Positions 32,101 to 41,689 of a stretch of DNA of 64,000 nucleotides are shown here, one piece after another. How positions within the stretch are numbered: the first letter of the stretch is position 1; each line of letters starts with the position of its first letter. Under the pieces are notes generated by a model, which had not been told where the DNA came from, did no database searches, and saw only the letters and a program-made list of their open reading frames with translations. Source of the DNA: Pyrenophora tritici-repentis (taxonomy: Eukaryota > Ascomycota > Dothideomycetes > Pleosporales > Pleosporaceae). Position numbers and translations under genes: made by a program. The stretch is from assembly GCF_003171515.1 (NCBI RefSeq), contig NC_089391.1, forward strand, positions 434,001 through 498,000, in the 5' to 3' direction.

Positions 32101-33888
32101 AGGACGGCGACTGATGTCTTCCTTCATCTTGCCTTGAATACACGATACACAATCGTCTGTCCATGGATCTCCTTTTCCGTTTGTGCCTATCTTGAGGCCA
32201 GTAGTTGCATCTTGAAGGTGTTCAAGTGCCTGATAGCTTGGGTGTCCGAGCAGTTGATGCGCTCGCATCGCAGTGACAGTTTGAGGAGCCTTCTCCTGGC
32301 TCGATCTTGCAGCCATGCTGAGAAGCTCATGGCGAGGAGGGCGATCAGCCTCCTTCGCATCGAGCAGCCAGTGGCCATGACTGTATTCAAGGTTGGCTAC
32401 AACATTGGAGATCCTCTCTTTGTAGAGGATGTTGCGCCCTGAATCGAAGTGGATGCCTGAGCGTCGGCAGCGTCCAAGGGCGAAGAGGTTCGTGAGAAAA
32501 CCTGGTACGTACGCGACATGCGTCAGGAGTATATCCTTCTTCTGATTGCCTCGATTAACATTGATGATCACCTCCCCCCAGGCAGCAACCTGATAGCTAG
32601 TTGCGCCTGCGAAGATAACGTCGGTTGATTTGGCATTTGACGTCGTACGCCAGTTGAAATAGGTCGAGTTGCAGATATGGACGTTGGAACCAGGATCAAC
32701 GATCCATCTGTCGAGCAGAGTATCACCTTTTGGTGTTGTAATCTGAGCCAAGTGAAACGCATTGTTTGCGTAATAGTCTCCGTTCGAGTCATTGTCGTCG
32801 ATTCGATCAGCGTAAGGTCGTCGGCCTCTGGATGCTGAAGTGGGTCTATCGGTCTTATTCTCGGTCTTATTCTCGGTCTTCTTCTCAGATCGATCGGAGT
32901 TTTGTGCTGTATCGAACGTCCATCGGACGTTGTTATCCTTGTAGAGCTTCTTGATCTTCTTCAAGAGCTCGCGATCCTTAAAAGCAGTACGAACTGTGCT
33001 GAGTCTTGTTCGATTTGGTCTAAAACCTTCTGGACGGCCTTCTGCCGTTTCGTTTAGAGTGTAGCACTCTAAGATATTGTGATAGAGGCCACAGACGCAT
33101 TGCGGACGGTTGTTTGGCCTTGTGTCGGTGATAGCTAGAGTAGCCTGGGTGGCCTGGGTGCTGTCCTTGGCTGCAAAGCTGCCAAGAGTCTTCGTGTGGG
33201 TACGCTTCGTCGCGATCCATCGTCGGTATCGGTTAATCAAAGCTTCAAGTGTTGGAGGGTCCTTTTTGTCCTCCTCACAGCCAATCATTAGAGTGAAATG
33301 CTGGTTAGACCAGTCAGCATCTCCTTGGGCTTCAACAGCCTGTATGAAGGCCCACTGTGGACGTGTCCCTTTCATCTCAGCCATATCTTCTGATTGGCAG
33401 AGAGACGCAATTCGAGAATATTCGTTTAGCCACGTATCAACGTTCTGGTTCCTCCGCTTCTGCTGAATAGCAGCATATTGCGAAGAAAGCTCTAGAATTT
33501 GCTGTTGATTAGTGATCCGAAAGTGATCCTGAAGTGTTCTAAGACGTAATCGTACGTCCAGATCTAGGTTGGTAATAAGATGCAGCTTTGATCGAGCTAC
33601 CGTCCGTGTGATTTCAAGGTTAACCTCTCCTATAGCCTTGAGGGTAGCCTTCTGAGCATTCGTCTTGATCTCCCACCTCCTCCACGCACTGTCTGAAGCA
33701 GTGTCTGATGGCTCGTCATCGACAGTTGGAGGTAGCTTGTTTGTGGAAGGATCGCAGTATTCCCACACACCTTTGACGGTGGCGAACTCCTTCTTCAAGG
33801 AGTACCAGAGCTTCCAATCGCTCTGGTTCTCGAGGATAACTGATGCGCGACTGACAACTTGATCGTCCCGAGCGCTCGAGGATGCCAT
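29125..33888 (-). CDS. Cop2 gag-pol polyprotein, intact
   Basis: Starting at ATG 33888 (MASSSARDDQVV; the open frame upstream has only TTG) the polyprotein has 1,587 residues. Order: gag (UBN2-like, to ~260); Cys/His cluster CVCGLYHNILEC (~270); protease VDPGSNVHIC (~396); pre-integrase HQLLGHPSY...CVSC; integrase with Asp in ISIDIIQL (~610), Asp in FMDGDVGYG (~678) and Glu in GGAERAG (~720); reverse transcriptase with FFYVDDIIILY (~1236); RNase H with ADASFGDD (~1421), TTEAELYAL and WCDNAQTVRL (~1496); tail KLRHVDIHQMWLRQE. There is no frameshift or stop, and all catalytic residues are present. It copies the element RNA to DNA and integrates it. Confidence 0.95.
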   Translation of the reverse strand: MASSSARDDQVVSRASVILENQSDWKLWYSLKKEFATVKGVWEYCDPSTNKLPPTVDDEPSDTASDSAWRRWEIKTNAQKATLKAIGEVNLEITRTVARSKLHLITNLDLDVRLRLRTLQDHFRITNQQQILELSSQYAAIQQKRRNQNVDTWLNEYSRIASLCQSEDMAEMKGTRPQWAFIQAVEAQGDADWSNQHFTLMIGCEEDKKDPPTLEALINRYRRWIATKRTHTKTLGSFAAKDSTQATQATLAITDTRPNNRPQCVCGLYHNILECYTLNETAEGRPEGFRPNRTRLSTVRTAFKDRELLKKIKKLYKDNNVRWTFDTAQNSDRSEKKTENKTENKTDRPTSASRGRRPYADRIDDNDSNGDYYANNAFHLAQITTPKGDTLLDRWIVDPGSNVHICNSTYFNWRTTSNAKSTDVIFAGATSYQVAAWGEVIINVNRGNQKKDILLTHVAYVPGFLTNLFALGRCRRSGIHFDSGRNILYKERISNVVANLEYSHGHWLLDAKEADRPPRHELLSMAARSSQEKAPQTVTAMRAHQLLGHPSYQALEHLQDATTGLKIGTNGKGDPWTDDCVSCIQGKMKEDISRRPRADKACRPFYRISIDIIQLQEHGAVCYNGDVWALHAVCEYTKFHEICTLRSRHKATVVPAIIRLINKIERVYGYQVAIVFMDGDVGYGRAEAHLGSSAQEELSSAGIKVEMRSPDTPAQLGGAERAGAVIVTVARVIRIHAGLPKALANELVCTAVRLLNVTPTKALEWRTPQEMVTGIRPDLSRLHIIGSRGFILDKHLLRGDKLEKRTFEGFLIGYDASNIYRVWIPTTNRVIRVRDVRFIDELYKEKPSTTPVEPRIIETVHIPEEEYDGDTIVVAQPVRQRQEAITTPVLPLDHVSEKEYDSDTIAVYQKPVRQLLSPSPTPAFEGQDRSPSPDPVEQQLLQESSALMDSSPHRTPGGWNNYDDDAEIYIPDRHQNNAPQRRDPNLSQDNIITGRRRRQAHYIEAAPDLSKYFAFSATIAQANDAISAASQPTRSDPTRIHRDDLPPPPRHWKELKRHAHGKQFEAAAYAEFNSCWKKGTFAKPDITADTTDAVPLMWVFTYKFDEDGYLLKYKARIVVRGDLQDQYGDTYAATLAARLFRALMALACAFNLNAMQYDVPNAFLNATLNRPLHVRTPDGFQDRYGQILRLLRALYGLKEAPRLWAIHLQASLRKLGLHPVQGFPCLWMNDRIILFFYVDDIIILYHPDYQEDFEKLERQLIKLYSLRQMGNVKWFLGIRVERVLASRQLYLVQDAFINKVCTEFDLIRSDGRYPSTPLSSTSRLLPYDGVSDPLLTKTYQRLVGNLAYIEIMTRPDVAHAHSILSRFLINPGPVHLSEIKHVWQYLYGTRYLAISARGGEPTQTFATKINSTLPTFFGAADASFGDDVETRRSSAGYVFMLYGMPVDWKATVLRSVTRSTTEAELYALSAAGVESQYWDRFCRNIGFTLHTKKALWCDNAQTVRLVQGDSDRIQTKLRHVDIHQMWLRQEVEAERITVEWKPTAEMPADGFTKLLPRQKHENFVRQLGMKDIRHLIVKDVPCPVPHP

Positions 33889-34091
33889 GATGGCCAAAAG
33901 AGCTGCCTTGCTAAGCGGCAGAGAAGCTTCGAGAAGTGATCTCAAAGGACGTGAGAATAGATCTCAAAAGAGAGCGTGAGACACCTTGTTTCAACGCTAC
34001 AACAAGACACAAGAACAGCGTATACAACAGCGTGAACTGTGTGAATGGAGTGAACAATCTCGTTTGAATATCGCAGCTTATTGCGGGGATA

Positions 34092-34104
34092 CCGGGCTCA
34101 TAAC
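34092..34104 (-). promoter_or_regulatory. Cop2 primer-binding site (initiator tRNA-Met half)
   Basis: Directly inside the 5' LTR the + strand reads CCGGGCTCATAAC, identical to the 5' half of the anticodon stem and loop of eukaryotic initiator tRNA-Met (GGGCUCAUAAC). The element RNA would therefore pair with the middle of the tRNA rather than its 3' end, as known for Drosophila copia and Ty5. Confidence 0.75.
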
Positions 34105-34271
34105 TGTTGGATCAGAGGAGAGATGAGAGAGAAGGTTGTTCTATTGAGAGAGTTGCAGAGAGCGACTATATACATGAAGTAGAGTATCTGGAGCATTCCA
34201 GATCAGCAGTGTGTTACGTAGCTGTGACGATAGTAGAACATTCTAGTTGACACACCCCCTGAGGGCTGACA
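34105..34271 (-). repeat. Cop2 5' LTR
   Basis: A 167 bp copy with one visible difference from the 3' LTR (GATCAGAGG versus GATCGGAGG). It drives transcription leftward. Confidence 0.92.
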
Positions 34272-34272
34272 T

Positions 34273-34572
34273 ACAATCCTTGGACAAACTCTCTTCACCG
34301 AAAAGTTTAAGCCTATAGCAGCATCTACCCAATGCCTAAACTGCCAACAATTTGGCCACCCAGCCACTAGATGCCGAAACCAACCAGCATGCAATTTGTG
34401 CGGAGAAGAACATGCAACTACAACACACAAATGCTCAGTGTGTAATACAAAAGGAAAACCTTGCAACCATACACTCCCTCACTGCAGTAACTGCAAAGAG
34501 CCCCACTTTGCAAACAGCAAAGAGTGCGAACTCTACCAAGCAGTAACAAAGAGCATCCCCGCAGGATTTTAA
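34273..34572 (+). pseudogene. LINE-1 copy (+): ORF1 C-terminus with zinc knuckles
   Basis: The frame encodes the end of a LINE ORF1 protein with CX2CX4HX4C knuckles (CLNCQQFGHPATRC) and further cysteine clusters (CNLCGEEH...HKC, CSVC, CSNCKEPH). These bind the element RNA. The upstream part is removed at the Cop2 LTR. The stop TAA at 34570-34572 overlaps the next ATG as TAATG. Confidence 0.85.
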
Positions 34573-37500
34573 TGTCAAACAACATTAGGATCCTCCAAGT
34601 CAATCTCAACAAGAGCATTACAGCGACTGAGTCTACACTGCAACTTGCAGTTGAACTTAAAGCTGATATAATTGCAATTCAAGAGCCATGGCTAACTACC
34701 AACGACAACTACGCAACAGCAAGATCCATAAATCACACTGCGTTTATCCAGATCTTACCAGTAACAAACCTACCCGTCCGCCCTAGGGTTCTATTTTATA
34801 TATCTAGAACACTAGAAGCAGAGACATTCACCCAAAACGACTTCAAAATAGACCCAGACGCAATGGCTATTACAATAAAAGGTTCTAATTTCCAATTTAA
34901 CCTATTTAACGTATACAACCAAACAAACGCCGAAGGGGAAAAAACACTGCCCAGAGCTATACTTAACACTAAGCTTCCGCCAAGTTCTATTTTAGTACTA
35001 GATAGCAACGAGCACCATCCATTGTGGGACCCGCTATGCCCAACGACGAGCCAAGGAGCACAGCCATTTATTGACTGGATTGAAGAACAAGATCTAGAGC
35101 TCCTAAACACACCAGGAGTAGGCACATTCTTCAGACCACACCTATCTAGAGAAACAGTCCTAGACCTCTCACTTGTCACTCCAGACTTGGCTAGCAAAGC
35201 TACGGACTGGCAGACCATACCTGAAACTGGATCAGATCACTACGGCCTCCTATTCTCCATCCAAACAAACGCAGACCTTGTAGAAAACCCGACAAACCAA
35301 CCCAGATTTAATACTGCAAAGGCTAACTGGGACACCTTCAACAAAGAACTAGAAACGGCAATCCAAAACAGTCAAACCTTGCAAGATATGGACCAGATCA
35401 GTGATCCAAGAAAGGCAGACTTAATGGACCTCCTCCTCGGCAACAATACAGAGCTAGAGCAACAGCTAGAAGAGATTGGTAAAGCAATAACTCAAGCAAT
35501 CCAAACTGCAGCAAACAAAGCTATCCCTATCACTAGACTTGGTCCAAAACCAAAAGCTTGGTGGAACAAAGAGCTGACAAAGCTACGGCAAGACACTTCC
35601 CACTATAGAAGGATTTTTAAAGAAAAGCTCGAAACTACTGCGATACACGACGCCTACCTAGAGAAAAGAGACTTCCTACGTGCACGAAACACCTACAACA
35701 AGGCAATCAAAGACGCTAAAAGGAAACACTGGAATGAATTCCTAGAGAAGGAAGACCCGCAGTCAATCTACAAAGCCATGGCATATACAAAGGATAACAA
35801 AGTCGAAAGAATTCCACCTATACAAGGAGAAACATCATTCGACAAGAAATGCCAAGCGTTCCGCAACACGCTATTCCCACCACCGCCCATAACCGAAGCG
35901 CCCACATTCACCAACTACCAGGAAAAGAGATGGGATTGGCCAGCACTATCCACGACTGAACTAGAACGAGCATGCTCAAGTCAAGTCAAAAGTAGCACCC
36001 CAGGACCAGATGCAATAACACAAGACATAATCACAGCCGCGTACAAAGCTCAACCGCAAACAATGTTTAGAGCCTTCTCACTCCTATTCAACTATGGATA
36101 CCACCCAAAATGCTGGAAACAAGCTACAGGAGCTGTTCTTAAAAAGGCATCAAAACCAGACTATTCAATCCCAAAAGCCTACAGAGTTATCACTCTATTA
36201 AGCTGTTTAGGAAAGATTAACGAGAGGATCACCGCAAGTAGGCTGAGCAATCTAGCAGAAATCACAGAGCTACTACACCCAACCCAAATTGGGGGTAGAC
36301 TCAAGAAATCTGCAATAGATGCAGCTATGCTACTCATCGACCAAATTCAGCACCAGAAACAGAAAGGCCAAATAACATCAACTATCTTCCTGGACGTAAA
36401 GGGAGCATTTGACCACGTCTCACACAATCAATTCCTGCGAACGCTTAAGAAGCTAGGCCTTCCAATTAGTCTTATCGCTTGGACAAAATCCTTCTTCTCA
36501 AACAGATCGCTAAGACTCTCCTTCGACAATAAGACACAAGAATTCTCCGAGATAATAGCTGGGATACCTCAAGGCAGCCCAGTGTCTCCAATATTCTTTC
36601 TTATCTACACTAGAGACCTCTTCCCAGGACTACAAAGCTTCAACCTATCCTATATTGACGACCTATCTCTATCGACATCCTCAACATCGCTAAAGAAAAA
36701 TGTCAAAATACTAGAACAGCAAGTCCGCCTACTATCTCACCGAGGGAAAAACTTAGCGATTATGTTCGATATAGCTAAGACAGAGCTCATCCACTTTACC
36801 GCCAAGAAAGAGAGAAAAGAGAGAAGCCTACAGCTTCCAGACAACACCATTGTAGAACCGAAAGACACAATCAAATGGCTAGGTATCCACATAGACAATA
36901 GACTGTCCTTCAAGGAACATATTGCTACACGCGTAAGCCAAGCAAGGAAAGCATTCTATAGACTAGGGAGACTAGCCAACATCGAAAGAGGACTCTCCCC
37001 AAAAGCAGTACGACAACTATACCTAGCATGCGTCACAAGCGTTGCAGACTACGGATCACAAATATACTGGAAGAACCAAAGCTACGCCACTAGCCTCCTA
37101 CAATCACTGCACAACCTAGCGTGTAGAAAGATAATTGGAGTGTTCAGAACGTCACCATCTCTACCAACAAGCATTGAATCCGGACTTACGTCACCTGCAA
37201 TTAGACTCAACACCAACAACCGAAAGTATGCGTCTAGAGCACACCAGCTATCCAGCAACCACCCAATCCAGAAAGCAATTACAAGGATCACAAATACAGA
37301 CAAAACTAGCTACAAAAAGCCAAACCAGCATAGACAACTATATACTATTGTTAAGTCAATCCCAGAGAGAGACAACAACAGCGTAGAAAAGATAATCCCA
37401 TATAGGTTCAGACCGTGGGAAAGTCTTAACTACAAGGTTACTGTATCAAAAAAGAGCAAAGAGGAAGAGGCAATTGCACACGCGGATTATATCCTATCAA

Positions 37501-37735
37501 GGAGCGGAGATAACTTCACCGCAATCTACTCAGATGCCTCACAACACGACAAGGGAATAGGGATCGGCGTAGGTGTAGTAGCGTACAGCTCCACCCACGA
37601 AGAAACCTTTTCTCAAAAGACAAACATTGGATGCTCCCAACTAGTCTACAACGGTGAACTAGAGGGGATAGCACAGGCATTTGAACACGCGGCTACAGTG
37701 GCACAAGAAGGCCAAGAGATCTACGTATACGCAGA
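34572..37735 (+). pseudogene. LINE ORF2 (endonuclease-RT-RNase H), 3'-truncated
   Basis: From ATG 34572 (MSNNIRILQVNLNKS) about 1,055 codons are open. First comes an endonuclease/exonuclease/phosphatase domain (IIAIQEPWL, LVLDSNEHHPLWD, TGSDHYGLLF). Then a reverse transcriptase (DVKGAFDHV, GIPQGSPVSPIFF, LSYIDDLSL with the YxDD site), and the beginning of RNase H (AIYSDASQHDKG, YNGELEGI, EIYVYAD). The order and RNase H fit the Tad1/I group. The ORF is cut at 37735 by the hAT-3 end, so the RNase H is incomplete and the 3' tail is missing. Confidence 0.92.
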
Positions 37736-37771
37736 CAGGGCTCCCAATAGTGTCAATAGTGCGTATACTAT

Positions 37772-38017
37772 TGTAACGGTTTGGGACTTGCCAAGACCGA
37801 CTTGGGTGAGAGTTGGGTACGGCCATCGCTACCACACTTTCTCATCACACACACCTATATAGCTGCAGTTCCTCCATAGCTACACAATGCAACGCAGTCC
37901 TCCTCCTCTCCTCACACCGTTACAGTTATGAGCCCGGAAGCCTTTAATTAAATCGCTGCGTTCACCCGATAGCTATACAATGTAACGCAGTCCTCCTCCT
38001 CTCCTCACACCGTTACA
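37772..38017 (+). mobile_element. Collapsed Copia remnant: LTR, primer site, partial LTR (family D)
   Basis: A full 153 bp LTR (TGTAACGGTTTGGG...CACCGTTACA, 37772-37924) is followed by GTTATGAGCCCGG, again complementary to the tRNA-iMet anticodon arm. Then comes only the last ~49 bases of the LTR (37969-38017). Perfect TSD ACTAT flanks the whole (37767-37771, 38018-38022). The body was lost by internal deletion. It interrupts the hAT-3 left subterminal region. Confidence 0.88.
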
Positions 38018-38147
38018 ACTATTAGTATTTGGCTTATACGATATCATACCACACGGCTTGGTATCCATACCATACGATACTGATAATTCAATGCTTATAC
38101 TGATACTAATAGTATATACTATTAGTATTCGCTATAAATAGAACAAC

Positions 38148-40268
38148 CTAACTTGACCCCCTCCATGACTTGATACATTCCAGCATTTCAATCGAAGACG
38201 CCTTTAAAGATCCCCGGAAATCAGTGGTTGTTCGTCTTGCCCCGCTAAACACACGCTCAGGCTCGTCGGACATTCCCGGAATTGATAGAATATCAATAGC
38301 CATTGTTCCTAGGGCTGGATATTGACCTCGTTGTTGCACCCACCACGGCAAGGCATCGACAATATGTGGCAAAGTTGGGTCAGTAAGGTATCGGGAGTAT
38401 TCATCGACGCAGTCCACGGGGGCTAATTTGGAATTAATCCAAGCCTGGTACGCATTCCTTGGAGTTGGTGTAATGGCCGTAGTGACCGTCTCGGTTGATA
38501 CTCCTTTCGATTGGTAATGCTCTTGCCAGAACCCACGCAACTGCTGTTTTGCATCTTCTACCCACCCTGGAGTCCATATGCCCGTGAAGTACTCGAATTT
38601 CCACTTTGGATTGAGGACAATAGCGGCAATGTATACAGGACTTCGATCCGTAAGGTTGTAGTAGTGATTAAGCTTGGCCCAGCCCGTCTCGATACAAGCT
38701 ACCATGATAGGATCGTTATCCTCAATTGCGGTGGTCTTGGCGTCTTCGAAGTGTTGTAGAAGAAAGTCCATCGAAGGAAGCACGTGTTCCAGGGTTGCTG
38801 TGCGGCCTTGCGTAGCCATCGTCGTATCCTTGAACGGTTGCAAGAAATCTCTTATCTTGGCCAGAACAGCCCACTCGGCATCGGTCAATCGATCATTGTA
38901 GAGGTCTTTCTCCGAGAAGCTAACTTTCTCGATAGCAAGGTGAAGCTCAGGCTTAAGGGACCAATCTAGCATCTCAAACCATGAGTTCCAACGTGTGTTG
39001 TTGTCACGTTTCGGAGCTTTGCCACCACTGTCTTTCTTGAAAGCCTGCATTCGCTGAGGACTGCGTTGGACCCAAACAACGATATTGTGCAATTTTCCAA
39101 GAGGACCCAATTGGCGCCATTGAGCAATGTCCTCGCGGGTAAGATCATCGCTATCTGAGAGATTTGGATGACGTCCAAACAGAAAGGCTCCTACGGCTAG
39201 CTGGATGATATGGCCGTTACACCGAAGCCTGTGATTAGTCGAATCCCATTCTATTCCTTCTTCTTGAAGTCGGCATTCGAGTGCTAATAACATGGCATCG
39301 TTGTTACTTGCATTGTCCATAGTGAAGTACCCCAGCTTGGTCAGGATCTGATATTCTGACAGAACATCCCAAAGGATCTTAGCCATATTTTCACCTGAAT
39401 GAGAGCCTTCTATCTCTCGAAGAGCGATCGTGAGATTACGGAGAACCCCATCTTCATCAACGAAGTATGCTACGACGCCCATCAGACCGAGTCTGTTGCT
39501 TGACGTCCAGAGGTCATAAGTGATGTGAATGGGTGACAGAGCACTTTGAAGGCGCTGTTTAGTTTCCGATTTTAATTGCATATAACAGCTAAGCATGTCT
39601 TGACGTATTGTGGTATCGGATTCCGGTAAGAGATCGTTGGTAGCAGGGCTGATATACTGCAGAAAGGTTCGGAAAGCTCTTGATTTGCATAATGAAAAGG
39701 GAAGGCTGTCTGCCGCGAGCCAGTTGACAAAAAGCTCTCGAGTAATCAATGGGTCGATTTCTGATTCGGAAGCATTAGTGAGTCGCTGCGATCTGATGCG
39801 TTCGCCAACTTCTTTTATGCGTGCAATAGAAGCTTGTATGTCGTTATCGGCCCTCTTTCGTTTTGCATCTTTTAGCGGTAATATTTCGGTGAGTTGATGA
39901 ATCCTGGAAAGATGGTCCATAATAATCCTCGTGCCGCCAGTAATGACATATTCTACTGTAGGCTTGCAGCGAGAACATCTCCACACGGCGGCTCCTTTAT
40001 TATTGTAGATTTTATGTTGCCCTGGTGGTGGCTTTACTGCGTGTTGCCAGATCCACGATCGTTGCGGACGGGATTTTGTTGAATTGGTAGGTTCCGATGT
40101 GACTAGATTTTGCGATGTGGACAGTGGTTGGGAGTCATGTTCAGGGTTCAAAATATTAGCAACTTCGGTGAATTCGCTAATGCTAGACATAGTTAGGAAG
40201 GTACAGATAGCCTTGAGTCTGTTGTTGGGAAGAAAGAGACACGTGTCGCTAGATAGTTGTTTGGTCAT
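38148..40268 (-). CDS. hAT-3 transposase, intact
   Basis: The likely start is ATG 40268 (MTKQLSSDTC) or ATG 40190 (MSSISEFTE); the frame upstream has only GTG. The protein is ~680-706 residues. A BED zinc finger is seen early (SWIWQHAVKP...CSRCKP...HLSRIH). The RNase H-like core follows with THITYDLWTSSNRLG-type Asp motif (ITYDLWTSSNRLG), YFTMDNASNNDAM, RWNSWFEML, and the C-terminal dimerisation domain SIPGMSDEPERVFSGARR with the catalytic Glu. It has no internal stops, unlike hAT-1. It catalyses excision and insertion of elements with the CAGGG ends. Confidence 0.92.
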   Translation of the reverse strand: MTKQLSSDTCLFLPNNRLKAICTFLTMSSISEFTEVANILNPEHDSQPLSTSQNLVTSEPTNSTKSRPQRSWIWQHAVKPPPGQHKIYNNKGAAVWRCSRCKPTVEYVITGGTRIIMDHLSRIHQLTEILPLKDAKRKRADNDIQASIARIKEVGERIRSQRLTNASESEIDPLITRELFVNWLAADSLPFSLCKSRAFRTFLQYISPATNDLLPESDTTIRQDMLSCYMQLKSETKQRLQSALSPIHITYDLWTSSNRLGLMGVVAYFVDEDGVLRNLTIALREIEGSHSGENMAKILWDVLSEYQILTKLGYFTMDNASNNDAMLLALECRLQEEGIEWDSTNHRLRCNGHIIQLAVGAFLFGRHPNLSDSDDLTREDIAQWRQLGPLGKLHNIVVWVQRSPQRMQAFKKDSGGKAPKRDNNTRWNSWFEMLDWSLKPELHLAIEKVSFSEKDLYNDRLTDAEWAVLAKIRDFLQPFKDTTMATQGRTATLEHVLPSMDFLLQHFEDAKTTAIEDNDPIMVACIETGWAKLNHYYNLTDRSPVYIAAIVLNPKWKFEYFTGIWTPGWVEDAKQQLRGFWQEHYQSKGVSTETVTTAITPTPRNAYQAWINSKLAPVDCVDEYSRYLTDPTLPHIVDALPWWVQQRGQYPALGTMAIDILSIPGMSDEPERVFSGARRTTTDFRGSLKASSIEMLECIKSWRGSS

Positions 40269-40438
40269 AATTAATTTAGCGTGTTTCACACTGTTAGTAC
40301 TAATAGTATACTAATAAGATTGCAACACTCACACCACACCATACGGATAGACGAATCTTTATACGGCTATAATGGTATAGTATACTATCAGTGTTACTAT
40401 TAGTACACTAACAGTAGGCCGTACTATTGGGAGCCCTG

Positions 40439-41524
40439 GTTGGAACGGCTGGTGCGGTTCTAAACACTCCTAGAATCTTCCGGCATGCTAGGTTATGTAG
40501 TGATTGTAGTATTGATGTGGCGTATAATTGGTTTTGCCAGTAGATTTGCGCTCCGTAGTCTGACACGCTGGTTACACATGCTAGATATAGTTGCCGGATA
40601 GCATGTGTTGATAGGCCGAGTTCAATGTTCGCTAGTCTTCCTAGTCTGTAGAAAGCTTGTCTAGCTTGGCTTGCACGTATAGACACATGTGATTTGAATG
40701 ATAGACGGTTGTCTAGATAGATACCTAGCCACTTTACAGTGTCTTTGTGTTCTACCCGGTCGTTGTTTGGGAGTATAAGGGCTCTTTCTATCCTCTCCTT
40801 CTTAGCGGTGAAGTGGATTAGCTCTGTTTTGGATGTGTCGAAGATAATGTCTAGCTGCTCTCCCGTAGCAAAGAGTGTAGCTATCTCTTTTTGCAGTTCT
40901 CTTATGTTTTTCTTTAGAGAGGTTGATGAGGTAGTAAGAGATAGGTCGTCAATATACGATAGTTGAAAGCTTTGTAAGGCTGGGAATAGGTCTCGGATAT
41001 AGATAAGGAAGAAGATTGGTGATACTGGGCTGCCTTGTGGGATGCCTGCTATAATCTTGCTAAATTCTTCAATCTTATTATCGAATGCCAGTCTTAGGGT
41101 CCTGTTGGAGAGAAAGGATTTCGCCCAGCAAATTAAGCTAATTGGGAGTCCAAGTTTCTTAAGTCGGTCTAGAAATCGGTTGTGTATGACGTGGTCAAAA
41201 GCTCCTTTGACGTCCACGAACACTGTGAAAGTAATTTGGCCTTGCTGTTTTTTGTGTTGAATCTGGTCTACTAGGAGGAGAGCGGCGTCTATTGCAGATT
41301 TCTTGTTTCTACCTCCAATTTGTGAGGAGTGTAGGAGGTTTGTGGTTTCTGCTAGACTAGCTAGTCTTTTAGCGATAATTCTCTCTAGTACCTTCCCTAG
41401 GCTGTTTAAGAGAGTAATTACTCTATAAGCTTTCGGGAGAGAGTAGTCTAGTTTGGATGGTTTTTTGAGAATTGCTCCTGTAGCTGCTTTCCAGCACCGC
41501 GGGTGGTATCCGTAATTGAACAAG
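40439..41524 (-). pseudogene. LINE (-) ORF2: reverse transcriptase, main part
   Basis: About 360 codons without a stop: FNYGYHPRCW, AYRVITLLNSLGK, FVDVKGAFDHV, AGIPQGSPVSPIFF, LSYIDDLSLTT (active site YIDD), KWLGIYLDNRLSF, ending at KILGVFRTAPAVPT, where the hAT-3 end follows. RNase H is absent. Confidence 0.9.
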
Positions 41525-41689
41525 TGTCAGATAGCAGGCGTGTCGAGCCGAAAGTGCCGACACCGCTAGCTAATAACGGGTTAGCGTCTTAGCAGAACAA
41601 AACTCTCAGCGCGCACCTTAGAACAGAGACAAGAACAAATAAATCATAAACATCCATCACTTTTGTGCAATATCTTATCTGATCTGACA
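41525..41689 (+). repeat. Cop3 5' LTR
   Basis: 165 bp, TGTCAGATAGCAGG...TATCTGATCTGACA. It is followed at once by ATTAAGAGTCTCACTG, the candidate primer site. Confidence 0.93.

Larger units (their letters stand above)
28893..34271 (-). mobile_element. Cop2: complete Ty1/Copia retrotransposon
   Basis: A 5,379 bp element with 167 bp LTRs differing at about one base. On the minus strand the LTR starts TGTCAGCCC and ends GATCCAACA. A purine tract (CCTCAGGGGGTG) precedes the 3' LTR and a primer site matching the initiator tRNA-Met anticodon arm follows the 5' LTR. The single polyprotein is intact, so the element may be active. The flanks do not form a TSD (CTAAG at 28888-28892, TACAA at 34272-34276), and the two sides are different elements: hAT-2 and a LINE. 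Confidence 0.93.
37736..40438 (-). mobile_element. hAT-3: DNA transposon with intact transposase
   Basis: The 2,703 bp element is bounded by perfect inverted repeats CAGGGCTCCCAATAG, whose CAGGG start is usual for hAT. A 246 bp LTR remnant is nested near the left end. The expected 8 bp target duplication is absent: the flanks are TACGCAGA (left, LINE +) and GTTGGAAC (right, LINE -). The transposase ORF is complete, so the copy or close relatives may be mobile. Confidence 0.9.

Noticed and set aside
34085..34104. A tRNA gene (initiator Met anticodon arm)
   Set aside because: Only the anticodon-arm half is present, placed exactly beside the LTR; it is a primer-binding site.
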